64,000 nt of DNA from Fusobacterium nucleatum_L (lineage in GTDB: Bacteria; Fusobacteriota; Fusobacteriia; Fusobacteriales; Fusobacteriaceae): contig NZ_CP077172.1 in NCBI RefSeq assembly GCF_050231725.1, forward strand, positions 1,364,001-1,428,000, in the 5' to 3' direction. Positions 33,204-43,042 of this stretch are shown in pieces. Numbering within the stretch: the stretch's first letter is position 1; the number at the start of each line of letters is the position of its first letter. The position numbers and the translations under genes are program-made. The notes under the pieces are model-generated. The model was not told the origin of the DNA, did no database searches, and saw nothing but the letters and a program-made list of their open reading frames with translations.

Positions 33204-35492
33204 TTATTTAAATCTTTTTAACCTTAAAGCATTGCTTACAACAGAAACTGAACTTAATCCCATGGCAAGTCCTGCTATCATAGGATTTAATAAATGTCCT
33301 GTAAATAGATATAATAAACCTCCAGCTATTGGAATACCACAAGTATTATAGAAAAATGCCCAGAATAAGTTTTCTTTAATATTCTTCATAGTTGCCCTAC
33401 TCAATCTTATAGCAGTCAATATGATTTCTATATTTTTTCCCATAAGAACTATATCAGCACTTTCTATTGCAATATCTGTTCCACTTCCTATTGCTATTCC
33501 AACATCTGCTTGTGCAAGTGCAGGAGAATCATTTATTCCATCTCCGACCATTGCAACTTTTTTACCTTGCTCTTGTAAATATTTAACTTTTTTATACTTA
33601 TCTTCAGGGGATACCTCTGCTATAACATCATCAATTCCTAATTTTTTAGCAATAACTCTTGCAGTCCTTTCATTATCACCTGTAAGCATATATGTTTTAA
33701 TATTTTCTTTTTTTAGTTTCTTTATAAGTTCAAGACTTTCATCTCTGACAACATCTGCCAAAGTTATAAAAGCAAGTAACTTTTCTTCATCAGCCAAGAG
33801 TATAGTTGTTTTTCCTTCTAACTCATATTTGTGTATTTCTTCCTCATATAAATCATTTATATTATTATCAAGAAGTAACTTTTTATTTCCTAATAGATAT
33901 TTTTTAGCTTCAATTTCTCCAACTACTCCTCTACCTGAAATAGCTAAGAAATCTTTTACATCATATAAAGTAATATTTTCTTCTTTTGCTTCATCATAGA
34001 CAGCTTTACCTAAAGGATGTTCTGAGCTTACTTCCATAGAAGCAGCTATTTTTAATATTTCATCTTTATTTATATCAGTTAAACTTACTATATCTATAAC
34101 CTTTGGAGTACCTTCTGTTAAAGTTCCTGTTTTATCAAATACAATAGTATCAATATCATTTAATTTTTCTAAACCTTCACCAGATTTTATAAGGATACCT
34201 AATTCAGCTCCTTTCCCTGTTCCAACCATTATAGCAGTTGGAGTTGCAAGTCCTAATGAACAAGGACAGGCAATAATTAAAATTGATATAAAAATAGTTA
34301 GTACAAATTCAAATGGACTTTGACTTACTGAAACAATATTGTATTTTATTAAAAACCACCAAAGTAAAGCTGCAAAAATTGCAATAAAAATAACTGCAGG
34401 AACAAATACTAAAGAAACCTTATCAGCAAGTCTTGCAATTGGTGCTTTTGTCATCTGTGCATCTTCAACAAGTTTTGCTATTTTAGATATTAAAGTTTCT
34501 CCTTCTGTTGCATTAACAACAACTTTCAATGCTCCATCTTTATTTATACTACCGCTATACACTTTATCATTTTCAGCTTTTTCAACTGGTATACTTTCTC
34601 CTGTAATCATTGCTTCATCAATGGTTGAATGTCCTTCTACTATCACACCATCAACAGGGATTTTTTCTCCAGGTTTAATAAAAACAGTATCACCTTTAGA
34701 TACTTCTTCTATATCAATCTCAATTATTTCTCCATTTCTTATAATATTAGCTTTTTTAGCTTGGAAATTTATCAATTTTTTTATTGCAGCCGATGCTTTT
34801 CCTTTACTTAAGGCTTCCAAGTATTTACCTAACATAATAAAAGCAATTATTGTTGCCGCAGATTCGTAGTATAGAGAATGAACTAAATGGAGATTGTTAT
34901 TTTCTACAAATATTCTATAACTTATATATAGACTATATATAAAAGCTGAACTTGTTCCTACTGCAACTAAGCTATCCATATTAGGGCTTAACATATATAA
35001 TTGTCTAAAACCTACTCTATAAAATCTTTTAGCAATAAACATTACAATTACTGTTAAAATAAATTGGACAATAACATAATTTTTTATATGAATAGTTGGC
35101 TCAATTATATTAGGAAGAGTTAGATTTAACATTGGTCCCATAGAAATATACATAAGGACAAAAGACAGAGCTATAACAATTTTTGATTTAGTAAGTTCTA
35201 ATTTTAATTTTTTTTCTGCTCTAATAGCTTCCTCTTTATTTTTTAAGTCTTCTCTTCTCTTTGGAGTATAACCTAGTTTTTCAATTATTTTCATAATTTC
35301 ACTGGCTTTTATTTCTTTTTCATCATATTCAATATCTGCCATATTATTTGAAATGTTGACAAGTGCTTTATCTACTCCATTTGTTTTTGATAGCTTTCTT
35401 TCAATTTTAGCAACACAGGCCTGACAGCTTATACCATCAATTTTTAACTCTAATTTACAATTATCTTTAAGTTCTTTATTAGCATTTTCCAT
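33204..35492 (-). CDS. copA: Copper-exporting P1B-type ATPase CopA
   Basis: 762 residues from ATG 35492, with AAGGTGA upstream; the GTG three codons earlier overlaps that site. One N-terminal HMA domain with metal motif CQAC (about residue 24), then membrane helices, the actuator TGES, membrane metal site CPCSLGLATP, phosphorylation motif DKTGTLTEG and GDGINDSPAL. It pumps monovalent copper out of the cytoplasm. The copper chaperone gene lies directly upstream. Confidence 0.95.
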   Translation of the reverse strand: MENANKELKDNCKLELKIDGISCQACVAKIERKLSKTNGVDKALVNISNNMADIEYDEKEIKASEIMKIIEKLGYTPKRREDLKNKEEAIRAEKKLKLELTKSKIVIALSFVLMYISMGPMLNLTLPNIIEPTIHIKNYVIVQFILTVIVMFIAKRFYRVGFRQLYMLSPNMDSLVAVGTSSAFIYSLYISYRIFVENNNLHLVHSLYYESAATIIAFIMLGKYLEALSKGKASAAIKKLINFQAKKANIIRNGEIIEIDIEEVSKGDTVFIKPGEKIPVDGVIVEGHSTIDEAMITGESIPVEKAENDKVYSGSINKDGALKVVVNATEGETLISKIAKLVEDAQMTKAPIARLADKVSLVFVPAVIFIAIFAALLWWFLIKYNIVSVSQSPFEFVLTIFISILIIACPCSLGLATPTAIMVGTGKGAELGILIKSGEGLEKLNDIDTIVFDKTGTLTEGTPKVIDIVSLTDINKDEILKIAASMEVSSEHPLGKAVYDEAKEENITLYDVKDFLAISGRGVVGEIEAKKYLLGNKKLLLDNNINDLYEEEIHKYELEGKTTILLADEEKLLAFITLADVVRDESLELIKKLKKENIKTYMLTGDNERTARVIAKKLGIDDVIAEVSPEDKYKKVKYLQEQGKKVAMVGDGINDSPALAQADVGIAIGSGTDIAIESADIVLMGKNIEIILTAIRLSRATMKNIKENLFWAFFYNTCGIPIAGGLLYLFTGHLLNPMIAGLAMGLSSVSVVSNALRLKRFK

Positions 35493-35528
35493 TATGTTCA
35501 CCTTAGTTCCTTTCTATAAGTAAAAGGA

Positions 35529-35723
35529 CTAAATTAAATCATAGACTGCATCGTCTAGCTTTTCTCTTATTTCATTTAGTACACTGTCATTTTCAGTTTC
35601 TATTTCTGCTGAACCAATTTTTACATCTAAAATTTTTATTCCTTTTACTGTTTCAAGGGCCTCTTTAACAGATTTTATACAATGTTCACAACCCATACCA
35701 TCGATTTTTAAATTTAATTTCAT
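35529..35723 (-). CDS. copZ: Copper chaperone CopZ-like, single HMA domain
   Basis: 64 residues with the metal-binding motif GMGCEHC (near residue 9) and the beta-alpha-beta HMA pattern. It should carry Cu(I) to CopA, whose gene starts 36 bp downstream. ATG 35723 is chosen: the upstream in-frame GTG is part of the GGAGTGAT ribosome binding site. Confidence 0.9.
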   Translation of the reverse strand: MKLNLKIDGMGCEHCIKSVKEALETVKGIKILDVKIGSAEIETENDSVLNEIREKLDDAVYDLI

Positions 35724-35770
35724 ATTTATCACTCCTTTTAATTTATTAATTTAATATCTTAGATACTCAT

Positions 35771-35799
35771 ATTCTATTAGTTAGGTATTCTTTTGTCAA
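35771..35799 (-). promoter_or_regulatory. Promoter of copZ-copA
   Basis: On the minus strand -35 TTGACA (35794-35799), 17-bp spacer, -10 TAGAAT (35771-35776). A short inverted repeat (GAATAC / GTATC) spans the spacer and start region and might be an operator. No copper regulator gene lies beside it. Confidence 0.72.
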
Positions 35800-35825
35800 A
35801 TATTTTTTACTAAATTAATAAACTT

Positions 35826-37181
35826 TTATTTTTTATAGCTCTTTTTTACATACTTTAGCATTTCTTCTTTTTCATTTTTAATTTCTTCAGACAAATATTT
35901 ATCTAATAATTCTTCTTTAATTTTTCCTATTTCTTTTCCTTTAAAACCCAGTGAAATTAAATCTTCTCCATTTATTGCTAAATTGTTGACTGTTACTTGC
36001 ATTTGTTTTTCTACTGCCTTTTTTAGCCTTTCATGTAAATCATTTTCAGTACTCACAACTTCATTATTCTTAGAAGCATTATCTGCAATAGAATGCTCAA
36101 TTAGTCTCAATAAATTATCATAACCCATTTCAGATAATAACTTATTGAATTTTTTATCTGTGACATCTTTATATAAAAGCATATGCTTTTGTATTATATC
36201 TTCCACAGTATCTATTAATTTTACTGGTAATTTTAATCTAGTTAATATCTTCCTTGCCATATTAGCCCCAACTATTGCATGTGTTTTATAATGAGCTATT
36301 CCTTTGTCATCAAAAGTTTGGACAACAGGTTTAGCTATATCATGTAAAAGGGCTGAATATCTTAATTCTAAGTCAGTAGGAACTTTGCTTACAACACTTA
36401 TAATATGATTAAATAAATCTAAATTATGATGAGGGTTACACTGGTCAAAATCATAAGTTGCTTTGAATTCAGGGATTATAAGCTCCAATACTCCCGTATC
36501 TTTCATTAAAGTTAAAGTATTTTTTATATTTTCTCCCAATAATAGTTTACTAAATTCCATAGTAATTCTTTCTTCTGGAATATTTTTAAGTAAAGGCTTT
36601 TGAGCCTTTATTGCTTCAATAGTATTTTCAGATAAAGAAAAATTAAGTCTTGACATAAATCTAAAAGCTCTTAATATACGAAGAGGATCTTCTATTATTC
36701 TTTCTTCTGCATTCCCAATAAAGTTTATCATTCTATTTTCTATATCTTTTTGACCATTATACAAGTCAATAATTCCATCAGTTTCATTATATGCCATAGC
36801 ATTTATTGAAAAATCTCTTCGTGCTAAATCTTCTTTTATATCATCTACAAAGGTTACTTTTTTTTCTTCTGGAATTACTTTTAAACTATTTTTTTCTTCA
36901 TAATTATCTTGTCTAAACTTAGCAATTTCATATTCTACATTATTAATTTTTATCCTTAAAACCCCAAAAGATTTTCCAGTTTCTTTTGGAGTGTGTTCAT
37001 TAAATAATTTTTTTAAAGTTTCATAAGGAAGATTAGTTGTAAAATCAACATCTTTTGGCTTTAAGCCAAGTAAGACATCTCTTACAGCTCCTCCTACTAT
37101 ATAACCTTTTCCATATTTGTTAAGCTTATTTAATATTTCTATTTCTACTTCACTAAAATTATTGATAGAAATTTTATTCAT
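35826..37181 (-). CDS. cca: CCA tRNA nucleotidyltransferase / poly(A) polymerase family with HD domain
   Basis: 451 residues. GGAVRDVLLG and DVDFTTN (near residues 31-50) form the class II nucleotidyltransferase active site. RRDFSINAMAY and the RILRAFRF segment follow. A C-terminal HD domain carries HHNLDLFNH and LLHDIAKP. It adds or repairs the CCA end of tRNA. It is the last gene of the thyA-folA-trkA-cca run, 12 bp after trkA. Confidence 0.9.
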   Translation of the reverse strand: MNKISINNFSEVEIEILNKLNKYGKGYIVGGAVRDVLLGLKPKDVDFTTNLPYETLKKLFNEHTPKETGKSFGVLRIKINNVEYEIAKFRQDNYEEKNSLKVIPEEKKVTFVDDIKEDLARRDFSINAMAYNETDGIIDLYNGQKDIENRMINFIGNAEERIIEDPLRILRAFRFMSRLNFSLSENTIEAIKAQKPLLKNIPEERITMEFSKLLLGENIKNTLTLMKDTGVLELIIPEFKATYDFDQCNPHHNLDLFNHIISVVSKVPTDLELRYSALLHDIAKPVVQTFDDKGIAHYKTHAIVGANMARKILTRLKLPVKLIDTVEDIIQKHMLLYKDVTDKKFNKLLSEMGYDNLLRLIEHSIADNASKNNEVVSTENDLHERLKKAVEKQMQVTVNNLAINGEDLISLGFKGKEIGKIKEELLDKYLSEEIKNEKEEMLKYVKKSYKK

Positions 37182-37193
37182 GTATTCTCCCTA

Positions 37194-38552
37194 CTATTCT
37201 TCAATAATATTATTAATATCATCGAAGAAACTTTCAGTTGTAATTATTATTACTCTATCTCCTTCATTTATGACATCAGTACCTTTAGGGAAGATAGCAA
37301 TATTATTTCTAACTATATACGCTATTATTAAATTCTTTTTAATTTTTAAGTCTTTTAAAGGGATATTATTTATTTTACTGTTAGAATTTACTAAAATTTC
37401 TATTGCTTCAACAGTATTATTTTCAAGTCTATAAAAATTTTCTATTAAATTTCTCTTTTTATTTGCAATAGAACGAACAACTCTAACTATATTATCTGCA
37501 ACTATCTTTTTAGGAGTTATTATAGATTGGAAACTATTTTCTCCTAATACATCAATAAAAGATAATTTATTTAATTTAGTGATAATCTTTTTTATTCCTA
37601 ATTTTTTAGCATAGATTGAAATAAACATATTGATTTCATCTATACCTGTTATAGATATACAAGAATCATAATTTTGGAAATTTTCTTCTCTTAAAACTTC
37701 TTCATTACTTCCATCTGCATTAATAATTGTAGCATTTGGTAAGTACTCACTAAATTTATTAGCTTTTTCAGAATTCATTTCAACTATTTTTACATTTATC
37801 TTATCTTTTAAAAGTTCTTCAGCTAAATAATGGCTAATTATTCCAGCTCCTATTATAAAGGCAGACTTTATTTTTTTTCTACCTTTTCCAAGAGTATCTT
37901 GGAATTTTATAATCTCACTGTTACTTCCAGTTATGTATATTCTATCATCAGCTTTAATAAAACTATTTCCAGAAGGGATAATTACTTCTTCTCCTCTTTT
38001 TATTATACAAACTAATAAATTAGGAAAGAATTTTTGTTTGAAATCAAAAAGAGAAACATTATCTAAAATTGATCCCTTATCAATATGGAATTCAACAAGT
38101 TTTAATTTTCCATCTAAAAAGTTTTCAACATTTAATGCTTCTGGGAAATCTATATTTTGTTTTATATTTTTTGCTGCTTCAAGTTCTGGATTAATAACTA
38201 AATCTATTCCTAAAGATTCCGTCATAAAGTTAAGTTGAGATGAGTAATCCGTACTTCTTACTCTAGCAATAGTATATTTTGCACCTAATTTTTTAGCTAT
38301 AACTGATGATATTATATTTATTTCATCTTTTTCAGTAACAGCTATAAAGACATCTGCCTTAGGAACTTCTGCTTCCATTTGTACATCATAACTAACTCCA
38401 CTGCCGACGAATCCCATAATATCATTATTAGCTAAAATTTTTTCAAGTATTTTGACATCTTGCTCAATAAGTATTATATCATTTCCTTCTAATGATAAAT
38501 CATGACAAAGAATTTCTCCGACCTTCCCTGCTCCAACAACTACTATTTTCAT
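37194..38552 (-). CDS. trkA: Trk potassium uptake regulatory subunit TrkA
   Basis: 452 residues made of two RCK repeats, each with a nucleotide-binding Rossmann part (VVVGAGKVG at the N-terminus, AFIIGAGIISH near residue 230) and a C-terminal ligand part. TrkA gates the TrkH/TrkG potassium channel subunit in response to NAD(H) or ATP. No channel gene is adjacent. Co-directional with folA (14-bp gap). Confidence 0.93.
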   Translation of the reverse strand: MKIVVVGAGKVGEILCHDLSLEGNDIILIEQDVKILEKILANNDIMGFVGSGVSYDVQMEAEVPKADVFIAVTEKDEINIISSVIAKKLGAKYTIARVRSTDYSSQLNFMTESLGIDLVINPELEAAKNIKQNIDFPEALNVENFLDGKLKLVEFHIDKGSILDNVSLFDFKQKFFPNLLVCIIKRGEEVIIPSGNSFIKADDRIYITGSNSEIIKFQDTLGKGRKKIKSAFIIGAGIISHYLAEELLKDKINVKIVEMNSEKANKFSEYLPNATIINADGSNEEVLREENFQNYDSCISITGIDEINMFISIYAKKLGIKKIITKLNKLSFIDVLGENSFQSIITPKKIVADNIVRVVRSIANKKRNLIENFYRLENNTVEAIEILVNSNSKINNIPLKDLKIKKNLIIAYIVRNNIAIFPKGTDVINEGDRVIIITTESFFDDINNIIEE

Positions 38553-38566
38553 ATTTCTCCTACCTA

Positions 38567-39061
38567 TTATTTCTTATATATATAAGCTATAAATTCTTCG
38601 TATTCTTTTTTATCTGTCATTTTATATCCATAATCTTCTATATCTGGAAGATATAAAGGTTCGATGGCTTCCTTTACTTCTACACTATCTTTTATTTTTG
38701 AAAAGAAAATCTCATCAATTTCAAAATTATCTAGAAAATATTTATAGATACTGTAGCCTCCAGCAATAAAAATTGTCTTATTTTCTTTGGTTAAATCTTC
38801 AATTAATTTAGGAACATTCATATTTCTATGAAGGACTATGACTTCTCTATTTTTTTTCATAAGTTCAATAGGAACATATTTTGCTGTTGTTCCTCCGAAT
38901 AAAACAGTATTTCCAATAGTTTTACCTTTGAAATACATCAACTCTTCTTTTATATGCCATAGCATACCATTACTATTTTCATCAGGAGTTCTATCCCCAA
39001 TTAAATTGTCTTTTCCAACACAAACTATCATTTTTAAATTTTTATAATATTTCTTTTCCAT
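38567..39061 (-). CDS. folA: Dihydrofolate reductase
   Basis: 164 residues. VCVGKDNLIGD, NGMLWHIKEEL, TVLFGGTTAKYVP and FIAGGYSIYKYFL follow the DHFR order, with Trp-His in place of the usual Trp-Asn/Pro neighbours. It regenerates tetrahydrofolate after thymidylate synthesis. Its ATG overlaps the thyA stop by one base (TAATG), so the pair is coupled. Confidence 0.9.
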   Translation of the reverse strand: MEKKYYKNLKMIVCVGKDNLIGDRTPDENSNGMLWHIKEELMYFKGKTIGNTVLFGGTTAKYVPIELMKKNREVIVLHRNMNVPKLIEDLTKENKTIFIAGGYSIYKYFLDNFEIDEIFFSKIKDSVEVKEAIEPLYLPDIEDYGYKMTDKKEYEEFIAYIYKK

Positions 39062-39888
39062 TAAATAGCCACCTCATAGTTTACTTTTTCTCCATATTTG
39101 TAATCAAGTATTTCTATATCGTCAGGTTTAAAATCAAATATTGATTTAAAATTATTTATCTTTATTTTTGCAGGATTAAAAGTTTCACCATTAACTTGCT
39201 TTATTAATTTATCATAATGTCTATCATAAATATGAATATTATGAATATTCCAAATTATTTCTGCTGGTTCAAGTCCACATTCAAGTGCGACTAATTTATG
39301 TAGAACTGAATATTGGAATACATTAGCAACTAAACCTAATGCTACATCACAACTTCTTTGTCTAACTTCTAAATATAGTTTATTCCCGATTACCGACCAT
39401 TGTGTTAAGTGTACACAAGGTGTTAAAGCCATTTCTGAAAGCTCATTAGGAACCCAAATTTCAGTCATAATTCTTCTACTATTAGGATTTTTTTTCAATT
39501 CATTTATTACATAATGAAGTTGAGATTTTTGTCCAAAAGTTTCTTGAGCTATTTGATAACCATAAGCTTTTCCAATAGTCCCATCTTGCATTTTCCATTC
39601 ATCCCAAAATTTACAACCTAAATCATTTAAAACGTCTACATTATTTGACTGTAATATCCATATCCAATATAGTTCTCTTATTGGTGCTTTACTTGGGGCA
39701 AATCTTGAAGTTATTAAATGTGCTTCGTCAGCTGAGTTATCAAGTCTAAATTGATAACCTATATAACTTTTATAGTGTGCAGCAGTTCCATCTGCATATT
39801 TTGTTCTAACATTCCCTTCACTCCAAGTTCCTTTTTCTGCTATTGTGTCAACTATATCTTTGTATACCTTATCAAATTTAGCTTCCAT
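39061..39888 (-). CDS. thyA: Thymidylate synthase ThyA
   Basis: 275 residues. The catalytic cysteine lies in TPCVHLTQW, with SRRIMTEIW and RQRSCDVALGL before and after it and NIHIYDRHYD near the end. It methylates dUMP to dTMP with methylene-THF and yields dihydrofolate, recycled by the coupled folA product. First gene of its operon. Confidence 0.96.
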   Translation of the reverse strand: MEAKFDKVYKDIVDTIAEKGTWSEGNVRTKYADGTAAHYKSYIGYQFRLDNSADEAHLITSRFAPSKAPIRELYWIWILQSNNVDVLNDLGCKFWDEWKMQDGTIGKAYGYQIAQETFGQKSQLHYVINELKKNPNSRRIMTEIWVPNELSEMALTPCVHLTQWSVIGNKLYLEVRQRSCDVALGLVANVFQYSVLHKLVALECGLEPAEIIWNIHNIHIYDRHYDKLIKQVNGETFNPAKIKINNFKSIFDFKPDDIEILDYKYGEKVNYEVAI

Positions 39889-39918
39889 TTTTCTTCTCCT
39901 ATTTTATAATTTTATAAC

Positions 39919-39927
39919 ATTATACCA
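39919..39927 (-). promoter_or_regulatory. Extended -10 promoter of thyA operon
   Basis: On the minus strand TGGTATAAT, an extended -10 box about 30 bases before the thyA start. Confidence 0.6.
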
Positions 39928-39949
39928 TATATTTTAATAATATTATTAT

Positions 39950-40705
39950 TCAGCTTCCATTTATTAAAGAACCTATTAACATAAATGGAGATAATATTAT
40001 TATACCTGCTGCTAAAAATGGGGAAAGGATTATAGTAGATATCTTATTTTTAAATTCTTCTTTTTCTAATTCCTTTACCTTTTCATCATATTCTTTTTTA
40101 GAAATTACGTATTCTATTGTCATTTCAATTCTAGGTTCTTTTTCATTTAAAGAAGATTTTTCTAAAATTTTATTTCGGTTTTCTAACTTAACTATTTTTC
40201 CCTTGGCTTCTGGGGCTTCTTTTATATAAAAATCATATTTTTCTGAATTATCTAAAAATTCATATTTTATATTTTTTTCGTTTAATTTATTTCTAAATTT
40301 TTTTGCTTTTTCTTCTAATTTATCTAAATATTCTTTACTTGGATTATTATTTGTCTCACTTTTTTTTGTAAGTATAAATAAGTAATCTAATTTAAAAGTA
40401 ATTTCTCCTTTTAAATTAACATACATCTGATATTCTCTATCTCTAGGATTTTTATCATTGACCCCCATTATATTTTCTATTTCAATTAGGTCTTTAACAA
40501 TTTCTGCTTGATTTCCAATAAATTCAAAATCATAATTCTCTGTTAGTATATATATTTTATCAGGAGAAGTTGAGATAATATGTTTAATATTCTCTGTTTT
40601 CCCACTTCTAGCTATATTGGAAACCTCTATTTTGTTTTTTTCATTCTCAGTGTTTGAACAAGCAAACAAAAATATAGTGAGTATTAATAAAAGTATTTTT
40701 TTCAT
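39950..40705 (-). CDS. Lipoprotein with C-terminal hydrophobic segment, paralogue 1
   Basis: 251 residues from ATG 40705 (GGAG eight bases upstream). Signal peptide with lipobox LFACS. The body shares an outline with the next gene: YILTENYDFEFIG near residue 55, a lysine/glutamate-rich middle, KGKIVKLENRNKILEKSS and a C-terminal hydrophobic hairpin (ILSPFLAAGIIILSPFMLIG). Two membrane contacts are therefore likely. Function unknown. The two genes are a tandem duplication. Confidence 0.65.
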   Translation of the reverse strand: MKKILLLILTIFLFACSNTENEKNKIEVSNIARSGKTENIKHIISTSPDKIYILTENYDFEFIGNQAEIVKDLIEIENIMGVNDKNPRDREYQMYVNLKGEITFKLDYLFILTKKSETNNNPSKEYLDKLEEKAKKFRNKLNEKNIKYEFLDNSEKYDFYIKEAPEAKGKIVKLENRNKILEKSSLNEKEPRIEMTIEYVISKKEYDEKVKELEKEEFKNKISTIILSPFLAAGIIILSPFMLIGSLINGS

Positions 40706-40718
40706 TATCATCACTCCT

Positions 40719-41417
40719 TTAATTACTTACAGCATATATCCAAAGTGGTAGTGTGACAACTGCAAAAGCAAAAGCAACAGGTAATACAGCTACCAATACA
40801 ATTCCTTCTCCTACACCTTTTATTTTTTCCTTGAGCACTCTTCCAGCATATTCGGAATTAGAAATTGAGTAATATTCTTTTAAATCTATTGAGAGATTCA
40901 TGATTTGATTGGAAGATTTTTTAAGAATTTCATCATGATTTGCAAGTTTAGCTACTTTTCCTTTTATTTTAATGTCATTAGCTATAAAGAAATTCCATTT
41001 TTCTTCATCTTCTTTGACAGAATATTCTATATTTTTTTCTTTTAATATTTTCTTAAAATCATTAACAATTTTTTCATTTTCTTTTTCTAAATTTTTATCA
41101 CTTTTATAAAGTTTAAAATTTGGATATATCGATAATACAGCACTTCCACTTTCATCAACTACTATTTCCTTTTGGACTTGACTTGCTAAACCATCTATCT
41201 TTTGAAAGTCAGCTAAGGTTAAAAGTTTTGTAGCTTCTTCCCCTATAAATTGATAGTCATAGTTATCACCTAATAAAATTACTTCATTTTTAGAGTTGCT
41301 TATAGCTAATTTAATTTTTTCATTTTTTCTCACTATATCTTTCTTTGGAATCTCTTCAATACTAGAACAAGCAATTAAAAATAAACAAAGTATAAATAAA
41401 AATAATTTTTTTAACAT
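40719..41417 (-). CDS. Lipoprotein with C-terminal hydrophobic segment, paralogue 2
   Basis: 232 residues. Lipobox LIACS ends the signal peptide. VILLGDNYDYQFIG and KGKVAKLANHDEILKKSS line up with the paralogue at 39950-40705, and the C-terminus is again hydrophobic (VAVLPVAFAFAVVTLPLWIY). It is separated from its paralogue by 13 bp and diverges from the plus-strand lipoprotein at 41557. Function unknown. Confidence 0.65.
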   Translation of the reverse strand: MLKKLFLFILCLFLIACSSIEEIPKKDIVRKNEKIKLAISNSKNEVILLGDNYDYQFIGEEATKLLTLADFQKIDGLASQVQKEIVVDESGSAVLSIYPNFKLYKSDKNLEKENEKIVNDFKKILKEKNIEYSVKEDEEKWNFFIANDIKIKGKVAKLANHDEILKKSSNQIMNLSIDLKEYYSISNSEYAGRVLKEKIKGVGEGIVLVAVLPVAFAFAVVTLPLWIYAVSN

Positions 41418-41556
41418 TTTAATTCCCCCTTTTTGATTTATATTATAATTATAATTAGTGATGATTAAAGTTTGGTAAAAAATATTAAAATTTTTTTATA
41501 TTTTTATTAAAAAATGATATACTTATTAATAACAGAAAAATATAAAGGAGATTGGC

Positions 41557-42033
41557 ATGAAAAAAATAATAGTATGTTTTTTAATTTTATTAGGTTTAGT
41601 TTTCGTAGCTTGTGGTAAGGAAAAGAATATAGGAGAATTAGTTGATAAAGAGAAAATATCTTCTGAATATAATATAAAAAAAGAGGATGAAACTCATTTA
41701 CAATTTAGTGATAAAAACGAGGATAATCCTGAAATATTTAGAATTTTTTCTATTGAAAAGATGCCTAAAGTTGAATATAAAACACCTCAAAAATTAGATA
41801 AAATAGAGGAATTTTACATTGAGCATGATTGGGAAACAATATATAAAGATGAACAAATATTAATAGTTTGCTATGAAGATGAAGATACTAAAGATTATGA
41901 GTACAACATACATATTTTTGATGACAGTAAAACAGAATTAAGCATTACTGTTTCAGTGGGAGCAACTAGAAAAGTATCTAAAGATGAATTATTTGATATG
42001 TTAAAAGAAGCTAAGGAATTTATAAAAAAATAA
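41557..42033 (+). CDS. Small lipoprotein, unknown
   Basis: 158 residues. Lipobox VFVAC closes the signal peptide. The mature part is acidic with no motif I recognise; it ends in a helical KDELFDMLKEAKEF segment. AAAGGAGA precedes the ATG. It starts a three-gene plus-strand group with the membrane protein and the DUF2185-DUF4241 protein. Confidence 0.6.
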   Translation: MKKIIVCFLILLGLVFVACGKEKNIGELVDKEKISSEYNIKKEDETHLQFSDKNEDNPEIFRIFSIEKMPKVEYKTPQKLDKIEEFYIEHDWETIYKDEQILIVCYEDEDTKDYEYNIHIFDDSKTELSITVSVGATRKVSKDELFDMLKEAKEFIKK

Positions 42034-42068
42034 TATAATAAAAATTTTTTTACTTGGAGGGAGTCATA

Positions 42069-43025
42069 ATGGCAAATTTTAATTTTTTAGAAAAAGAATA
42101 TCAACTTAAAAAACTAAAACCAAAATATAATAATTTTTGGTATGCTGGAAAAATAAAAGGTTACTGGTGTTTAATAACTGCAAATTTTTATGAAAAAATG
42201 TGTTTTATCACTATTGGTGCTCATAAAGAAAATACTAATAAATCTTTGATTGAAGTATTAAAAGATGAACCCAATTTAAAAAAAGCAAAAATTACAACTG
42301 AAGATGCTACTGTAACTATTTCGTATAAAATTCCTATATTTACATCTTCAAATAAAATGAAATTTGATGAAATTATAGAAACTGTAATCTCTAATTTAAA
42401 AAGAAATGATTTTTCAACAGGGGGATTTCTTGATGGAACTAATGATTCTACTTTATCTCTTGTTGAAGTAGGGCAAAAGTATTTTTATCTAACTGATTCC
42501 GAATATAAAAAGAAATCAGAAGATTTAGAATTAAAGAAAGAAGAAAATATTAATAAAAAAGAAAATTTTATTTTAGGTATTTTAGCTGTAATAGGAATCG
42601 CTTTAGTTGGAATTATAGCTTATGTTCTTGTTGGAATAGCTGGTTATTATGTATGGGCAATTCCTGCATTTTTAACAGCGATGGCTTTCTCTGGTTATAA
42701 ACGTTTAGCTGGAAAAATTTCAGTGATATCTGCTCTTATTGTTTTTGTTTTATTAGCAATTTCATTATTTGTTGCAACTTTCTTAGAGTATACTTGGAGA
42801 TTATATAGTTTTTATAAAGAAGAATATACAGTAACTTTTTGGGAAGTTCTTAGAGAAGCCCATTTAATTATTCTTGAAACTCCAGTTATAAAATCTGCTT
42901 TTACAAGAGATATGTTAATTAATGGAGGAATTTTAATTCTTGGATTTATAATTGCAAGTATGTCTGCTTATAAGTCAGAAGATAGATTTATTAAAATGAA
43001 AAAAATAGATGATAATAAAATATAA
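42069..43025 (+). CDS. Membrane protein with cytoplasmic N-terminal domain, unknown
   Basis: 318 residues from ATG 42069, nine bases past a GGAGGGA site; the in-frame TTG upstream is inside that site. The first 150 residues are soluble (mixed alpha/beta, KIKGYWCLITANFYEKMCFI), followed by a lysine/glutamate linker and about four membrane segments. No family recognised. Between a lipoprotein and an immunity-like protein, it may belong to one accessory unit. Confidence 0.6.
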   Translation: MANFNFLEKEYQLKKLKPKYNNFWYAGKIKGYWCLITANFYEKMCFITIGAHKENTNKSLIEVLKDEPNLKKAKITTEDATVTISYKIPIFTSSNKMKFDEIIETVISNLKRNDFSTGGFLDGTNDSTLSLVEVGQKYFYLTDSEYKKKSEDLELKKEENINKKENFILGILAVIGIALVGIIAYVLVGIAGYYVWAIPAFLTAMAFSGYKRLAGKISVISALIVFVLLAISLFVATFLEYTWRLYSFYKEEYTVTFWEVLREAHLIILETPVIKSAFTRDMLINGGILILGFIIASMSAYKSEDRFIKMKKIDDNKI

Positions 43026-43042
43026 TATTTGGAGAAATAATA

